Made by a program: the position numbers and the translations under genes. Shown here one piece after another: positions 7,520-16,233 of a stretch of 64,000 bases of DNA. Source of the stretch: Acidobacteriota bacterium (GTDB lineage: Bacteria > Acidobacteriota > Terriglobia > Terriglobales > Acidobacteriaceae); contig JANYDG010000050.1 in assembly GCA_025359885.1 (NCBI GenBank), forward strand, positions 1-64,000, given 5' to 3'. Below the pieces are notes generated by a model, which saw only the letters and a list, made by a program, of their open reading frames with translations, did not search any database and had not been told where the DNA came from. Every line of letters begins with the position of its first letter. Position 1 is the stretch's first letter.

Positions 7520-8512
7520 TTGGATGTGCTTGCCCAGCCCTGCGCTATCCTTCTTGAAGTGCCCGACTCTGAATTCACACCCGAACCCGAGCCTCCCGAG
7601 CCTCTCTCAACCTTGGCCACGGACCGCCCACTCGCCCCCGGCCTCTACCTCGTCGGCACTCCCATCGGCAATCTTGAAGACATCACCCTTCGCGCCCTCC
7701 GCGTCCTGCGCACCGCTGACCGCATCGCCTGCGAAGATACCCGCCAGACCCAGAAGCTGCTTAACCACTTCAGCATCACCACGCCGACCATCAGCCTGCA
7801 CCAGCACAATGAGCACGACCGCGCCGCCGAGCTGGTTGCAGAAATCCTCACGGGCAAGCGCCTGGCCGTCGTCTCCGATGCCGGCATGCCCGGAATCAGC
7901 GACCCCGGCGGTCATCTCACCCAGGCTGCAATCGCCGCCGGAGTCTCCGTCTTCCCCATCCCAGGTGCCAACGCCGCCGTTAGCGCACTGGTCGCCAGCG
8001 GCCTCTCCATGGAGGAGTTCCAGTTCCTCGGCTTCCTCCCGGAAAAGGCCGGAGCCCGCCGCACAGTGCTCGAAAAGCTAAGCCAGAGTGCTGTCACTGA
8101 ACGTCCACGCACCCTCATTTTTTATGAAGCACCCCACCGCATCCTCGAAACCCTCGCCGACCTCCAATCCGTCTGGGGCCCCTCACTCCGCGTCGTCGTC
8201 GCCCGCGAACTGACCAAGATGCACGAGGAATTTCTGCGCGGCACCGTCGCCGAAGTCAAAGCCAACCTCGCCGCCCGCGACCGCGTCCGCGGCGAAATCA
8301 CGTTGCTCGTTGAAGCCGTCCCGCTCACCGCGGCAGCCTCCAAGGCCAGCCTGCTCATCCGTGTCCAGCAGCTTCAGACCAAGGGCCTCGACGAAAAGGA
8401 AGCTCTTAAGCTCCTCGCCCGCGAGCTAGGCCAATCCAAAAGCGACCTCTACCGCGAACTGCAGCGCGAGCGCGCAAAAAAAACCCCTGGCACCAAACGC
8501 CAGGGGCTTTAA
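7520..8512 (+). CDS. rsmI: 16S rRNA (cytidine1402-2'-O)-methyltransferase
   Basis: Tetrapyrrole-methylase fold protein with the RsmI signatures LYLVGTPIGNLEDITLRAL (residues 43-60 from the 7520 start), CEDTRQTQKLL (71-81) and VVSDAGMPGISDPG (117-130), followed by FLGFLPEKAGAR and TLIFYEAPHRI. It uses SAM to methylate the ribose of C1402 in 16S rRNA. The start is uncertain: 7520 is a TTG, GTG occurs two codons on, and the family usually starts only about ten residues before LYLVGTPIG, so a later TTG at 7613 is possible. Its last codons overlap an intrinsic-terminator hairpin. Confidence 0.92.
   Translation: MDVLAQPCAILLEVPDSEFTPEPEPPEPLSTLATDRPLAPGLYLVGTPIGNLEDITLRALRVLRTADRIACEDTRQTQKLLNHFSITTPTISLHQHNEHDRAAELVAEILTGKRLAVVSDAGMPGISDPGGHLTQAAIAAGVSVFPIPGANAAVSALVASGLSMEEFQFLGFLPEKAGARRTVLEKLSQSAVTERPRTLIFYEAPHRILETLADLQSVWGPSLRVVVARELTKMHEEFLRGTVAEVKANLAARDRVRGEITLLVEAVPLTAAASKASLLIRVQQLQTKGLDEKEALKLLARELGQSKSDLYRELQRERAKKTPGTKRQGL
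8475..8508 (-). terminator. intrinsic terminator of the PilZ gene, overlapping the end of rsmI
   Basis: Stem CCCCTGGC (8484-8491) and GCCAGGGG (8499-8506), loop of seven bases. On the minus strand the stem is followed by a run of eight T (the complement of 8476-8483), a classic rho-independent signal for the gene ending at 8529. The hairpin lies inside the last codons of rsmI, so both convergent genes share it. Confidence 0.85.
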
Positions 8513-8528
8513 TCCCGAAACATGCAGT

Positions 8529-9449
8529 CTACAGTCCGGCTATTGCCTCGGCCTCCGCAATCTCTGTCATCAGCTCGGCTAGCTGTTCGCGCCGACGCTC
8601 ACTCATATCCAGGAAGCGAATCCCAATCGTGTTCTTGTCCAGAATCGCCTGGCTCACCCCAGCGATCCGGAACGGCAGTCCATGCAGATAAAACTCGGCA
8701 TCGACTCGCGTGTAAATCCCCAGGTTAAACGGCCCGTCTGTGCGCAACCGGCACCCTCCCTGGCTCAGGTTCAGAATGCTCCCCGGCATCGTAATCCCTG
8801 TCTTGATCAGTAAAAGCTTCACGCTGGTCGCTACCCCGTGGCGGTTATCGGCGCGGCGATTCACCATGCTCACGGTCATTGTCCGCTCGCCCAAATCTGA
8901 GCAGAAAGCTACCGCAGCAGTCTCGGCAGCAGCGACAACAGGCTCCGTTCGATCAGCAACAGGCTCCAGTTGAGCAGCCTCGGCGGGCGCTACCGCTACT
9001 ACGGCCTCGGCAACTGCGGCTGGCATTGGACCCGGAGGTGCAACAGTGGATGCCGGAATCGCCGTCTTTACTTCACCTGCAGCCACTTCCGCGATCACCT
9101 CAGCCAGTTCGTCTACCCGGCGAAGCGGCATATCCAGAAAACGTACCGCAAAGCTCTTCTTCGCCCGTGTACCCACGGTCACACCAACGAGGCGAAAAGT
9201 AATCCCGCGCAGTTGGAACTCTACTTCCACCCGCACCATGATATTCGGAACGTAGCGCTGTTCCATCGCAACAAGGCAACCTCCCTGGCTCAACTCCAGC
9301 AACCGCCCCGGCATCTGCGCACCCCCGATTACAGGCGTAATGGTCGCACTGCATTCCACCGGGTACCGCGGGTAAGCCCGACGCTCGAGGCTGATCTCGG
9401 GCGGCATCGGTCCAAGTTCCGTATCTGTCGCAGCCTTTGTGTTTCCCAT
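8529..9449 (-). CDS. tandem PilZ-domain protein
   Basis: A 306-residue protein with two PilZ-like halves joined by an Ala/Val/Pro-rich linker (about residues 120-190). The first half has RRAYPR (23-28) and LELSQGG (51-57); the second has NRRADNRHG near 197 and LNLSQGG. The canonical c-di-GMP signature is RxxxR with [D/N]xSxxG. The second half matches well, while the first has Glu at the Asp/Asn position. I start at the ATG at 9449 because GGAAAGAAGG lies upstream. It probably senses c-di-GMP. There is no output domain, so it may act by protein contact. A strong terminator follows it. Confidence 0.8.
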   Translation of the reverse strand: MGNTKAATDTELGPMPPEISLERRAYPRYPVECSATITPVIGGAQMPGRLLELSQGGCLVAMEQRYVPNIMVRVEVEFQLRGITFRLVGVTVGTRAKKSFAVRFLDMPLRRVDELAEVIAEVAAGEVKTAIPASTVAPPGPMPAAVAEAVVAVAPAEAAQLEPVADRTEPVVAAAETAAVAFCSDLGERTMTVSMVNRRADNRHGVATSVKLLLIKTGITMPGSILNLSQGGCRLRTDGPFNLGIYTRVDAEFYLHGLPFRIAGVSQAILDKNTIGIRFLDMSERRREQLAELMTEIAEAEAIAGL

Positions 9450-9510
9450 AGCCCGTAAGGCCTTCTTTCCATTCCGATTCGGGCTCAAGCCTGCAACTCA
9501 AGCACCGACC

Positions 9511-9984
9511 TCAGTGTCCTGTCCCGTCCCAGGGACGCGCCGCTGCTGGTTGCAGCGTCTCGCGGCCCTTTACCCGGTCGTACTGATACACGTCGCTGGT
9601 TGTTCCCAGCGCCTCGTTGTACAGGCTCACGCCGCCCGTAACCTGCGTCAATTCTTCGGTAAACGCATGAATCGCCTGCAGTTGCTGAGCCGTCGCAGGC
9701 AACTCATACTTGCTCGTCTTCAAAAATTTCTGGTAGCCACGATCCGTCAAACGCGCGATTTCGCCCTTGACTACCGCCCCGGGGCGCTCCTGGTACGCGA
9801 CCACCGTCTCCGTCCCGGTTGCCGAACCCAACTCCTGTCCGACCGCATTGCTCGGCACCAGCACCGCTGCACATCCGTGCTTCGCGACCTTCAGAGTGCC
9901 TGACGCGATGGTTACTTCAAAACCGTGCGCCCGCAGCGCTTCCTGCACCTGCTCCAGTGTGAGAGCCTTCGTCTTACCTGCCAT
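9511..9984 (-). CDS. hypothetical protein
   Basis: A 157-residue soluble protein that I do not recognise. The ATG at 9984 (MAGKTKALTLEQVQEALRAHG) looks like the true start, because the upstream part of the frame is low in typical codons and covers the promoter of the divergent JAMM gene. It has alternating helical and beta segments, no signal peptide, no membrane span and one Cys (KHGCAAV). It precedes the PilZ gene on the same strand with about 60 bp between them, so co-transcription is possible, but no function follows from that. Confidence 0.55.
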   Translation of the reverse strand: MAGKTKALTLEQVQEALRAHGFEVTIASGTLKVAKHGCAAVLVPSNAVGQELGSATGTETVVAYQERPGAVVKGEIARLTDRGYQKFLKTSKYELPATAQQLQAIHAFTEELTQVTGGVSLYNEALGTTSDVYQYDRVKGRETLQPAAARPWDGTGH

Positions 9985-10198
9985 CAGAAACGATCCAGTC
10001 CCCTGCAACTCGTTGCACATCAACCAAGGTCGAGCCGAATATCCTCGTCGAAATCTCAACTAGAGCTATGTACAATCCGCCGCAAGGTGTTGAAATAGGT
10101 ATCGGCAACTTCGCCGATTGCTTCAACTCTCGCACATGCATCTTGGGCATCGCAATTCGCTTATGGTTTCAAATCGATTACAAGAGATGGAATCACCT

Positions 10199-10660
10199 AT
10201 GCTGCAACTCCCGCAATCCGTTTACGCCCAGCTTCGTCAGCACGGTGAGGCCGCCTACCCCGACGAATGCTGCGGCATCCTGCTCGGCACCCAGGCCGGC
10301 GAAATCAAGACCGTCACCCGCGCCGCCCCGACCTCGAACGCCAGCTCTCATCCCCACCACCATTACGAAATCGCCCCCCTCGACCTTATCCACATTGAGC
10401 GCCAAGCGACTGCCAGCGGGGAATCCATCCTCGGCTTTTACCACTCTCACCCCGATCACCCCGCCCACTGGTCCCTCACCGACCTTGCTGAAGCGCACTG
10501 GATCGGCTGTTCCTACCTCATCACCTCCGTCGAAAAGGGCCGCGCCAGCGCCTCCCACTCCTTCCACCTCGCCGGCTCCCGCGAAGAAGACAAACACTTC
10601 CAGACGGAAAAAATCGCCCTTCTTGATGCACCAGAACTGGTCAACGCCAGCCTCCAGTGA
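10199..10660 (+). CDS. JAMM/MPN+ metalloprotease (Mec-like)
   Basis: A 153-residue single-domain MPN+ protein. The full zinc-protease signature is visible: Glu23 (in PDECCGILLG) and H82-S-H84, seven residues, S92, two residues, D95 (HSHPDHPAHWSLTD), which is the JAMM motif HxHx7Sx2D. Bacterial stand-alone JAMM proteases cleave after the C-terminal Gly-Gly of ubiquitin-like sulfur carriers, as Mec does for CysO. I start at 10199, where AGATGGA is suitably spaced; ATG 10187 is too close to its purine tract. The next gene, 60 bp on, is the matching E1-like enzyme. Confidence 0.88.
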   Translation: MLQLPQSVYAQLRQHGEAAYPDECCGILLGTQAGEIKTVTRAAPTSNASSHPHHHYEIAPLDLIHIERQATASGESILGFYHSHPDHPAHWSLTDLAEAHWIGCSYLITSVEKGRASASHSFHLAGSREEDKHFQTEKIALLDAPELVNASLQ

Positions 10661-10720
10661 TTCGTGGTGAGTTGAAGTGGTTTATCCTGAAAACTCCGAC
10701 ATTTTCCAAGGAATTCAACG

Positions 10721-11911
10721 ATGACCACCGCAGTCGCCCCCGAAGCTCTACCCCAGCTCACCAATGACGAACTAGGCCGCTATTCCCGCCACCTCATCCT
10801 GCCCGAGGTCGGCATGGAGGGGCAGCAGCGCCTCAAGGCCGCCAAAGTGCTCTGTGTCGGCACCGGAGGCCTCGGTTCGCCACTTGCGTTTTATCTCGCG
10901 GCCGCCGGCATCGGGACCCTCGGGCTCGTGGACTTCGACGTGGTCGATGCCAGCAACCTGCAGCGCCAGATCATCCACTCCACCAAGGACATTGGCCGCA
11001 AAAAGATTGATTCTGCGCAGGAAAAGCTCAACGCACTCAATCCGCACCTGAACGTCGTCAAGCACGACACCATGCTGACCAGTGCCAACGCTCTTGAAAT
11101 CTTTGCCCAGTACGACATTGTCGCCGACGGAACCGACAATTTCCAGACTCGCTACCTGGTCAACGACGCCTGCGTGCTGCTCGGCAAGCCTAACGCCTAC
11201 GGGTCGATCTTTCGCTTCGAGGGCCAGGCCAGCATCTTTGCGACTGAAACCGGCCCTTGCTATCGCTGCCTCTATCCCGAGCCGCCGCCGCCCGGCCTGG
11301 TGCCCAGCTGCGCCGAGGGTGGCGTGCTCGGCATCCTCCCCGGCATCATCGGCGTCATTCAGGCCACTGAAGTTATCAAGTTCATCCTCGGAAAAGGCGA
11401 CCCACTCATCGGCCGCCTGCTTCTCTTTGACGCGCTCTCGATGAAGTTCCGCGAACTCAAGCTGCGCAAGAATCCCGATTGCCCGGTCTGCGGCACCAAT
11501 CCCACCGTCACCGAACTCATCGACTACAACCAGTTCTGCGGCATCGCCAACGAGCCGGCCGCCGACGCGCCCATTAAAAACGGCATCGCGCAGATCTCCG
11601 TCAAAGCCCTCAAAGAGCGCCTCGACAAAAAGGAATCCCGCAACGACAACTTCCTGCTGCTCGACGTCCGCGAGCCGTATGAAATCCAGATCGCCAACAT
11701 CGGCGGCAAGCTCATCCCCCAGAACGACGTGCAGAAACGCATCGACGAACTCAATCCCGAGCAGGAGATCCTCATCTACTGCCGCAGCGGCGCACGCAGC
11801 CAGAAGATCGCAGAACTGCTCAAAGCCAATGGCTTCAGCAAAGTCTCAAACGTAGCCGGTGGCATTCTCGCCTGGGCTGATGAAATCGACCCGACCGTGC
11901 AGAAGTACTAA
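10721..11911 (+). CDS. moeZ: MoeB/ThiF-type adenylyltransferase with C-terminal rhodanese domain
   Basis: A 396-residue E1-like protein. The N-terminal adenylation domain has GRYSRHLILPEVG (19-31), the nucleotide loop GTGGLGSP (47-54), DGTDNFQTR, zinc-binding CYRCLYP and CPVCG, and VPSCAEGGVLG with the conserved Cys. The C-terminal rhodanese domain ends in CRSGARS near residue 353, whose Cys would carry the persulfide. MoeZ/MoeBR proteins adenylate and sulfurate the C-terminal Gly of small carriers (MoaD, ThiS, CysO) for molybdopterin, thiamin or cysteine synthesis. Ribosome site AAGGA precedes the ATG. Pairing with a JAMM protease points to a CysO-like cycle, but no carrier gene is in the window. 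Confidence 0.9.
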   Translation: MTTAVAPEALPQLTNDELGRYSRHLILPEVGMEGQQRLKAAKVLCVGTGGLGSPLAFYLAAAGIGTLGLVDFDVVDASNLQRQIIHSTKDIGRKKIDSAQEKLNALNPHLNVVKHDTMLTSANALEIFAQYDIVADGTDNFQTRYLVNDACVLLGKPNAYGSIFRFEGQASIFATETGPCYRCLYPEPPPPGLVPSCAEGGVLGILPGIIGVIQATEVIKFILGKGDPLIGRLLLFDALSMKFRELKLRKNPDCPVCGTNPTVTELIDYNQFCGIANEPAADAPIKNGIAQISVKALKERLDKKESRNDNFLLLDVREPYEIQIANIGGKLIPQNDVQKRIDELNPEQEILIYCRSGARSQKIAELLKANGFSKVSNVAGGILAWADEIDPTVQKY

Positions 11912-11937
11912 CGCGTAAGATATTGCGAATCAATGGG

Positions 11938-12050
11938 TTGTCATCCTGAGCGCAGCGAAGGACCTGCTTTTCTCTTCACCAACCAGCAAAACCCAGGGTG
12001 CCCCCATCCTTGCCGCAGCTCCATCGCGACAAGGGTGGGAATGGCAAACC
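11938..12050. repeat. two dispersed intergenic repeats
   Basis: Between convergent genes. GTCATCCTGAGCGCAGCGAAGG at 11940-11961 resembles a short repeat common in many bacterial genomes. It is followed at 11994-12045 by a palindromic element (GGGTGCCCCCATCCTTG facing GCGACAAGGGTGGGA) of the same type as 1041-1087. Either could work as a transcription or mRNA-end structure; no U-run follows. Confidence 0.65.
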
Positions 12051-12058
12051 TCAGGTAG

Positions 12059-14311
12059 CTACTCCACCCGCACCGTCCCCTTCACCTGCTCCTCCGCCGA
12101 AGACCCGCCCAGCTCGAGCTCTACCGGCTCCGCCTCCACCGCCCAGCGCTTCCCCGCCTCATCCCAATAGGCCAGATCGCTCGCCTTCACCGTAAAGCCG
12201 ACCGTAGCCGTCTGCCCTTTGACCAGGAAAATCCGCTCAAAGCCCTTCAGTTCCTTCAGCGGCCGCTCGACCTTGCTGCCCAGATGCTTCACATAGAGCT
12301 GCACCACCTCATCGCCATCCCGTGCGCCCGTGTTGGTCACCTCCACCGTGACTGAGACCGCCCCATCCTTGCCCATCGTCGCCGCGTTCATCTTCAATCC
12401 CGCATACTTGAAGCTCGTATAGCTCAGCCCATACCCAAACGGATACAGCGGCTTTTCCTTCATGTACATGTACGTCCGCCCATGACGCAGGTTGTAGTCC
12501 AGCATCGGCGGCAGTTGCGCCTCGGACTTGACCCACGTCTGGACGAGTCGGCCCGCCGGGTTGTAGTTCCCAAACAGTACATCGGCAATCGCATTGCCCT
12601 CGTCCTGCCCGTTATGGGAGGTGTGCACAATCGCCGGCACATGCTCCTCGGTCCAGTTGATGGCATAGGGCGCACTCGCAACCAGCACCACCACCGTCCT
12701 GGGATTGGCGGCGTAGACCTGCTTCACCAGCTCTTCCTGGCCCAGATTCAGCGACTGGCGGTCGCTGCTCTCCATCCCTTCGCCTGCCACCGCGCAAGCC
12801 GCTTCAGGAGCGATGCTCACCATCAGGCTCTTCAGCGCCTCCATCGGAGTGCGCCCGCAGGTAGGATGGTTCCCCACAACCACCACCGCCACATCGGCTG
12901 CTTTGGCCAACTTCTCCGCCTGGCCCCCGGCATTGTCGGTCGCAAAGCTTACCGCCACCGTTGGCCCAACCGCCTTGCGAATCCCCTCCAGCACAGAGAC
13001 CGAGTACGGCGGCTGCCCTCCGTAGAAATCCGGCAGCACTGCATCGGCCCGCGGCCCAATCACCGCAATCGAACGCAGCGCCTTCAGGTCCAGCGGCAAA
13101 ATTCCCTGCGCATTCTTCAGCAGCACCACCGACTCCCGTGCCACCTGCAAGGCCACCGCCCGGTGCTCCGCAGAATCAACCGGGTTCGGCTGGCCCTTCA
13201 TCTTCGCAAACGGCAACGCATCCGGTGGGTCCAGCAGGCCCAGCCGCAGCTCCACACGCAAGCCGCCGCGCAGCGAATTGTCGATATCCTGCTCCGTCAG
13301 CAGCTTCGCCGCCAGCGCCGCCTTCACCGCCGACCGCCAATCCTCACCCACGGTCAGAAACATCCCCACGCCCGCCTTCACCGCCGCCGCCACCGAATGC
13401 GCCAGATCCGGAGACGTCTTGTGCGCCATCACCATGTTCTGCAGGGAACCCGCGTCGGTTGAAATAATGCCGTCCACGCCCCACTCCTTCACGGCGAGCT
13501 CTTTCAGAATCGGGTTCACCGTCAGCGGCACATGGTTCCACGCGTTGTAGCTGGCCATAAACGACCGCGCCCCGCCGTGGACAAAAGCCTCCCGAAACGG
13601 CACCGAGTAATACTCCATCAGCAGCCGCGAATCAAAGTCCGCAGAGGCTCCGTAGCGGTTATTCTCATTGCTGTTGGCCAGAAAGTGCTTCACCAGCGAG
13701 GCCGCCTGCCAATACTTGGGGTCATCTCCCTGGATTCCCTGGATAAACGGCGCAGCCATCGCCCCATTGAAGTAGGCGTCCTCGCCATAGCTCTCCTGGT
13801 CTCGACCCCAGCGCGGGTCACGCGCCAGGTCGGCATTGGGCGTTAGCAGCACCAGAAATGACTTGGAATTCAGCTTGTTCTCGTGAATGTACCGCGCCTC
13901 GGAGCCAATGACCGCCCCCGCCCGGTGCATCAGTACCTTGTCCCAGGTGCGCCCCAGCCCCACGCCCTGCGGAAACTGCGTCGTCGCCGTCGCCTTCACC
14001 GGCACAGCAGGCTTGGGCCCCGGCACCACCGACAGCATGCCAAAAATCGGCCCGCCCAGCGCCACCCCGCTCAGCGCCTCCCCAATCGGAGTCCCCGGAA
14101 TCCCCAGCCGTGGCGCAACCACCCCACCATCACTCAGGCTGTTGATTTTTTCCTCCAGCGTCATCCGCTGCAGCGCGTCATCGACCCGCAGCTCGATCCC
14201 GAGAGCCGGATTTTGAAACGGGTATGGCGCAGCCGGTCCCTGTGCAAAAGCAACAGAAACAACGGTGAAGGGAAGCGCCAGCAGCGCACACGCAGTCTTG
14301 AATCTGGTCAT
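12059..14311 (-). CDS. exported glycoside hydrolase family 3 beta-glucosidase-type enzyme
   Basis: A 750-residue protein with a signal peptide (MTRFKTACALLALPFTVVSV, cut after AFA). It shows the GH3 order: N-terminal TIM barrel with DDALQRMTLEEKI, NADLARDPRWGRDQESYGED and LVKHFLANSNENN; the nucleophile-region motif GVDGIISTDAGSL, where Asp is the expected catalytic residue; a middle alpha/beta domain with VVVGNHP; and a C-terminal fibronectin-III-like domain (VTVEVTNTGARDGDEVVQLY). Such enzymes release glucose, xylose or related sugars from beta-linked oligosaccharides in the periplasm. Ribosome site GAGGG precedes the ATG. Substrate specificity is not readable. Confidence 0.9.
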   Translation of the reverse strand: MTRFKTACALLALPFTVVSVAFAQGPAAPYPFQNPALGIELRVDDALQRMTLEEKINSLSDGGVVAPRLGIPGTPIGEALSGVALGGPIFGMLSVVPGPKPAVPVKATATTQFPQGVGLGRTWDKVLMHRAGAVIGSEARYIHENKLNSKSFLVLLTPNADLARDPRWGRDQESYGEDAYFNGAMAAPFIQGIQGDDPKYWQAASLVKHFLANSNENNRYGASADFDSRLLMEYYSVPFREAFVHGGARSFMASYNAWNHVPLTVNPILKELAVKEWGVDGIISTDAGSLQNMVMAHKTSPDLAHSVAAAVKAGVGMFLTVGEDWRSAVKAALAAKLLTEQDIDNSLRGGLRVELRLGLLDPPDALPFAKMKGQPNPVDSAEHRAVALQVARESVVLLKNAQGILPLDLKALRSIAVIGPRADAVLPDFYGGQPPYSVSVLEGIRKAVGPTVAVSFATDNAGGQAEKLAKAADVAVVVVGNHPTCGRTPMEALKSLMVSIAPEAACAVAGEGMESSDRQSLNLGQEELVKQVYAANPRTVVVLVASAPYAINWTEEHVPAIVHTSHNGQDEGNAIADVLFGNYNPAGRLVQTWVKSEAQLPPMLDYNLRHGRTYMYMKEKPLYPFGYGLSYTSFKYAGLKMNAATMGKDGAVSVTVEVTNTGARDGDEVVQLYVKHLGSKVERPLKELKGFERIFLVKGQTATVGFTVKASDLAYWDEAGKRWAVEAEPVELELGGSSAEEQVKGTVRVE

Positions 14312-14364
14312 AGGGCCCTCGTTGAGACTGCTCTCTTATATCAGAGCCGGGAGCATCCTCAACC

Positions 14365-14835
14365 TCAGCCCTCATCCAAGAGCGGCCTGTTCAGCTCTGT
14401 TCGCCAGTTCGCAGGGTCAGGGCTGGCCTCCGGACCTACCAGATACCGCTCCCACAGGTCTACCGCCTCCAGCAAACCGCAGGCCTCAATCCACGCATGA
14501 AACTCACCCCACGCCGACCCCATCCCCTCATAGCCGCCGTGATACACCGTCCGCGCAACCCGCATCGACGGCCACACCCCCGTCTGCACTCGCCCGGCCG
14601 GCGCAAATTGCTCTGCCACAGGCACACAAATCTCAAAGTCAAACGCAGCGTCAGGCCTCTTCAGGTGGTGGGTAAACCACGGCCCATCCGGCTTCACACC
14701 CCGGCTGGCGAGCGCGGCATACACCTCTTGAATGCCCGGGCCCATCACCCGCTGCATCTCTGCTCGCGGTACCGTCAAGCGCAGGTATGCGTAGCCCTGC
14801 TCTTCCGTTTGCATTACCCGCGGTGTCTCAATCAT
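14365..14835 (-). CDS. GyrI-like / AraC effector-binding-domain protein
   Basis: A 156-residue protein that starts at the ATG at 14835 behind a strong GGAGG ribosome site. It has the two-repeat layout of GyrI-like small-molecule-binding domains: YAYLRLTVPRAEMQRVMGPG, DAAFDFEICVPVAEQF, the motif ARTVYHGGYEGMGSAWGEF and the C-terminal WERYLVGPEASPDPANWRTEL. There is no DNA-binding domain, so it is a stand-alone ligand binder whose partner is unknown. It lies 54 bp upstream of the GH3 gene on the same strand. Confidence 0.78.
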   Translation of the reverse strand: MIETPRVMQTEEQGYAYLRLTVPRAEMQRVMGPGIQEVYAALASRGVKPDGPWFTHHLKRPDAAFDFEICVPVAEQFAPAGRVQTGVWPSMRVARTVYHGGYEGMGSAWGEFHAWIEACGLLEAVDLWERYLVGPEASPDPANWRTELNRPLLDEG

Positions 14836-15083
14836 CGAATCGTTTCCTCCGTCGCCTGCAATCCTACATCGTCTGCCCTCGGTGCCGAACGCCATTTGCC
14901 TGCCCATCCAATGCCTCTTGCGTCACTGTCCACCTCCACCCACCCCCACCCTCTAGGTACCTAAGCCTTTTTATTTTCGCAATTTACACTTTCCGCGCTT
15001 GACGAATCTATCGCCCCCTATGCATACTCCCATTTTGTATTTGCCTGAGTTCGTTCCCTTGCTCTGGCTGGAGCTGCACTACT

Positions 15084-16133
15084 ATGGATCTCATTTTGCT
15101 GCGTGTTCTCTTCGTGGGCCTGATCGCCATTGTTTGCTATTTTCTTCAACCCTTCGGAGTTTCGGGCCCCCTCGCGGCGGGGCTCGGCGCCGTTGCGTCC
15201 GGCGCAGTCATCATCTTCGAATTCCGCGTACGCGCGCTCAATCTCCGCCGCCTCATTGGCGCAGTGGTCGGCAGCGTCCTCGGTATCTTCGGCGCATCGC
15301 TGTTTTGCGTCGTCCTGCGCAGTGCGTTGCCTAACGGCTCAACCTCGGCAGCCATTCAGGTTTTCGTCCTGCTGCTCATGACCTACGTCGGCCTGCTGGT
15401 CGGCACAAGCAAAGGTGATCTGCTCAACCCCGCCGCTCTCGGCACCGTCTTCTCCGGCGAAAAAGTCTCAAAAAAGAGCTTCAAGGTCCTCGACACTTCG
15501 GTCATCATTGACGGCCGCATCGCCGACGTCGCCGACACCGGCTTCATGGACGGTATCTACGTCATCCCCGAATTCGTCCTCCGCGAACTTCAGGTCGTCG
15601 CCGACTCCACTGACAGCTCCAAGCGCCAGCGCGGCCGCCGTGGCCTCGACATGCTCCAGCGCATGCAGTCCAACCAGAATCTCCAGATTCAGATCGTCCC
15701 CGACGACTTCCCCTCCATCAAAGAGGTTGACCTCAAGCTCATCGAGCTGGCCAAAAAGTGGGAAGCCAAGATCGTCACCAATGACTTCAACCTCAACAAG
15801 GTCGCCCACCTGCATCGCGTCGACGTGCTTAACATCAACGACCTGGCCAACGCCCTCAAGCCCGTCGTCCTGCCTGGAGAAAAAATGAACATCCTCATCC
15901 TCAAAGAGGGCAAGGAGTTCAACCAGGGCGTCGGCTACCTCGATGACGGCACCATGGTCGTCGTTGACCACGCTCGCCGCGTCATCGGCCGCTCCGTCGA
16001 AATCACCGTCACCAGCGTCCTCCAGACCGCCAGCGGCAAAATGATCTTCGGCCGCATCGACGAAGCTGGCCAGAAACCCGAAAATGGCCGCTCCGACAGC
16101 AACCGCCCCACCGCCGTCGAGTTCGCCCACTAG
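15084..16133 (+). CDS. membrane-anchored PIN-TRAM protein (YacL-like)
   Basis: A 349-residue protein with four N-terminal membrane segments (about 1-20, 27-45, 58-80, 90-108), a PIN nuclease-fold domain beginning KVLDTSVIIDGRIADV (conserved Asp in LDTSVI and DGRI), with ELQ and TNDFNLNKVA, and a C-terminal TRAM RNA-binding domain (GEKMNILILKEGKEFNQGVGYLDDGTMVVVD). This is the layout of Bacillus YacL-type proteins, widely conserved in Gram-positives and acidobacteria, with a likely RNA-linked role. An intrinsic terminator follows. Confidence 0.88.
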   Translation: MDLILLRVLFVGLIAIVCYFLQPFGVSGPLAAGLGAVASGAVIIFEFRVRALNLRRLIGAVVGSVLGIFGASLFCVVLRSALPNGSTSAAIQVFVLLLMTYVGLLVGTSKGDLLNPAALGTVFSGEKVSKKSFKVLDTSVIIDGRIADVADTGFMDGIYVIPEFVLRELQVVADSTDSSKRQRGRRGLDMLQRMQSNQNLQIQIVPDDFPSIKEVDLKLIELAKKWEAKIVTNDFNLNKVAHLHRVDVLNINDLANALKPVVLPGEKMNILILKEGKEFNQGVGYLDDGTMVVVDHARRVIGRSVEITVTSVLQTASGKMIFGRIDEAGQKPENGRSDSNRPTAVEFAH

Positions 16134-16168
16134 ACTCGGGTTCTCTGACCCAACGACAAAAGCATGCA

Positions 16169-16205
16169 CCCCAGGTCTGAACCCTCGGACCTGGGGTTTG
16201 TTTTT
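16169..16205 (+). terminator. intrinsic terminator after the PIN-TRAM gene
   Basis: Stem CCCCAGGTC (16169-16177) and GACCTGGGG (16188-16196), ten-base loop, then TTTGTTTTT. A textbook rho-independent terminator in the plus direction, 35 bp after the PIN-TRAM stop. Confidence 0.9.
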
Positions 16206-16233
16206 GCTATCCTCCCCACACGGGTCCAGAGTC

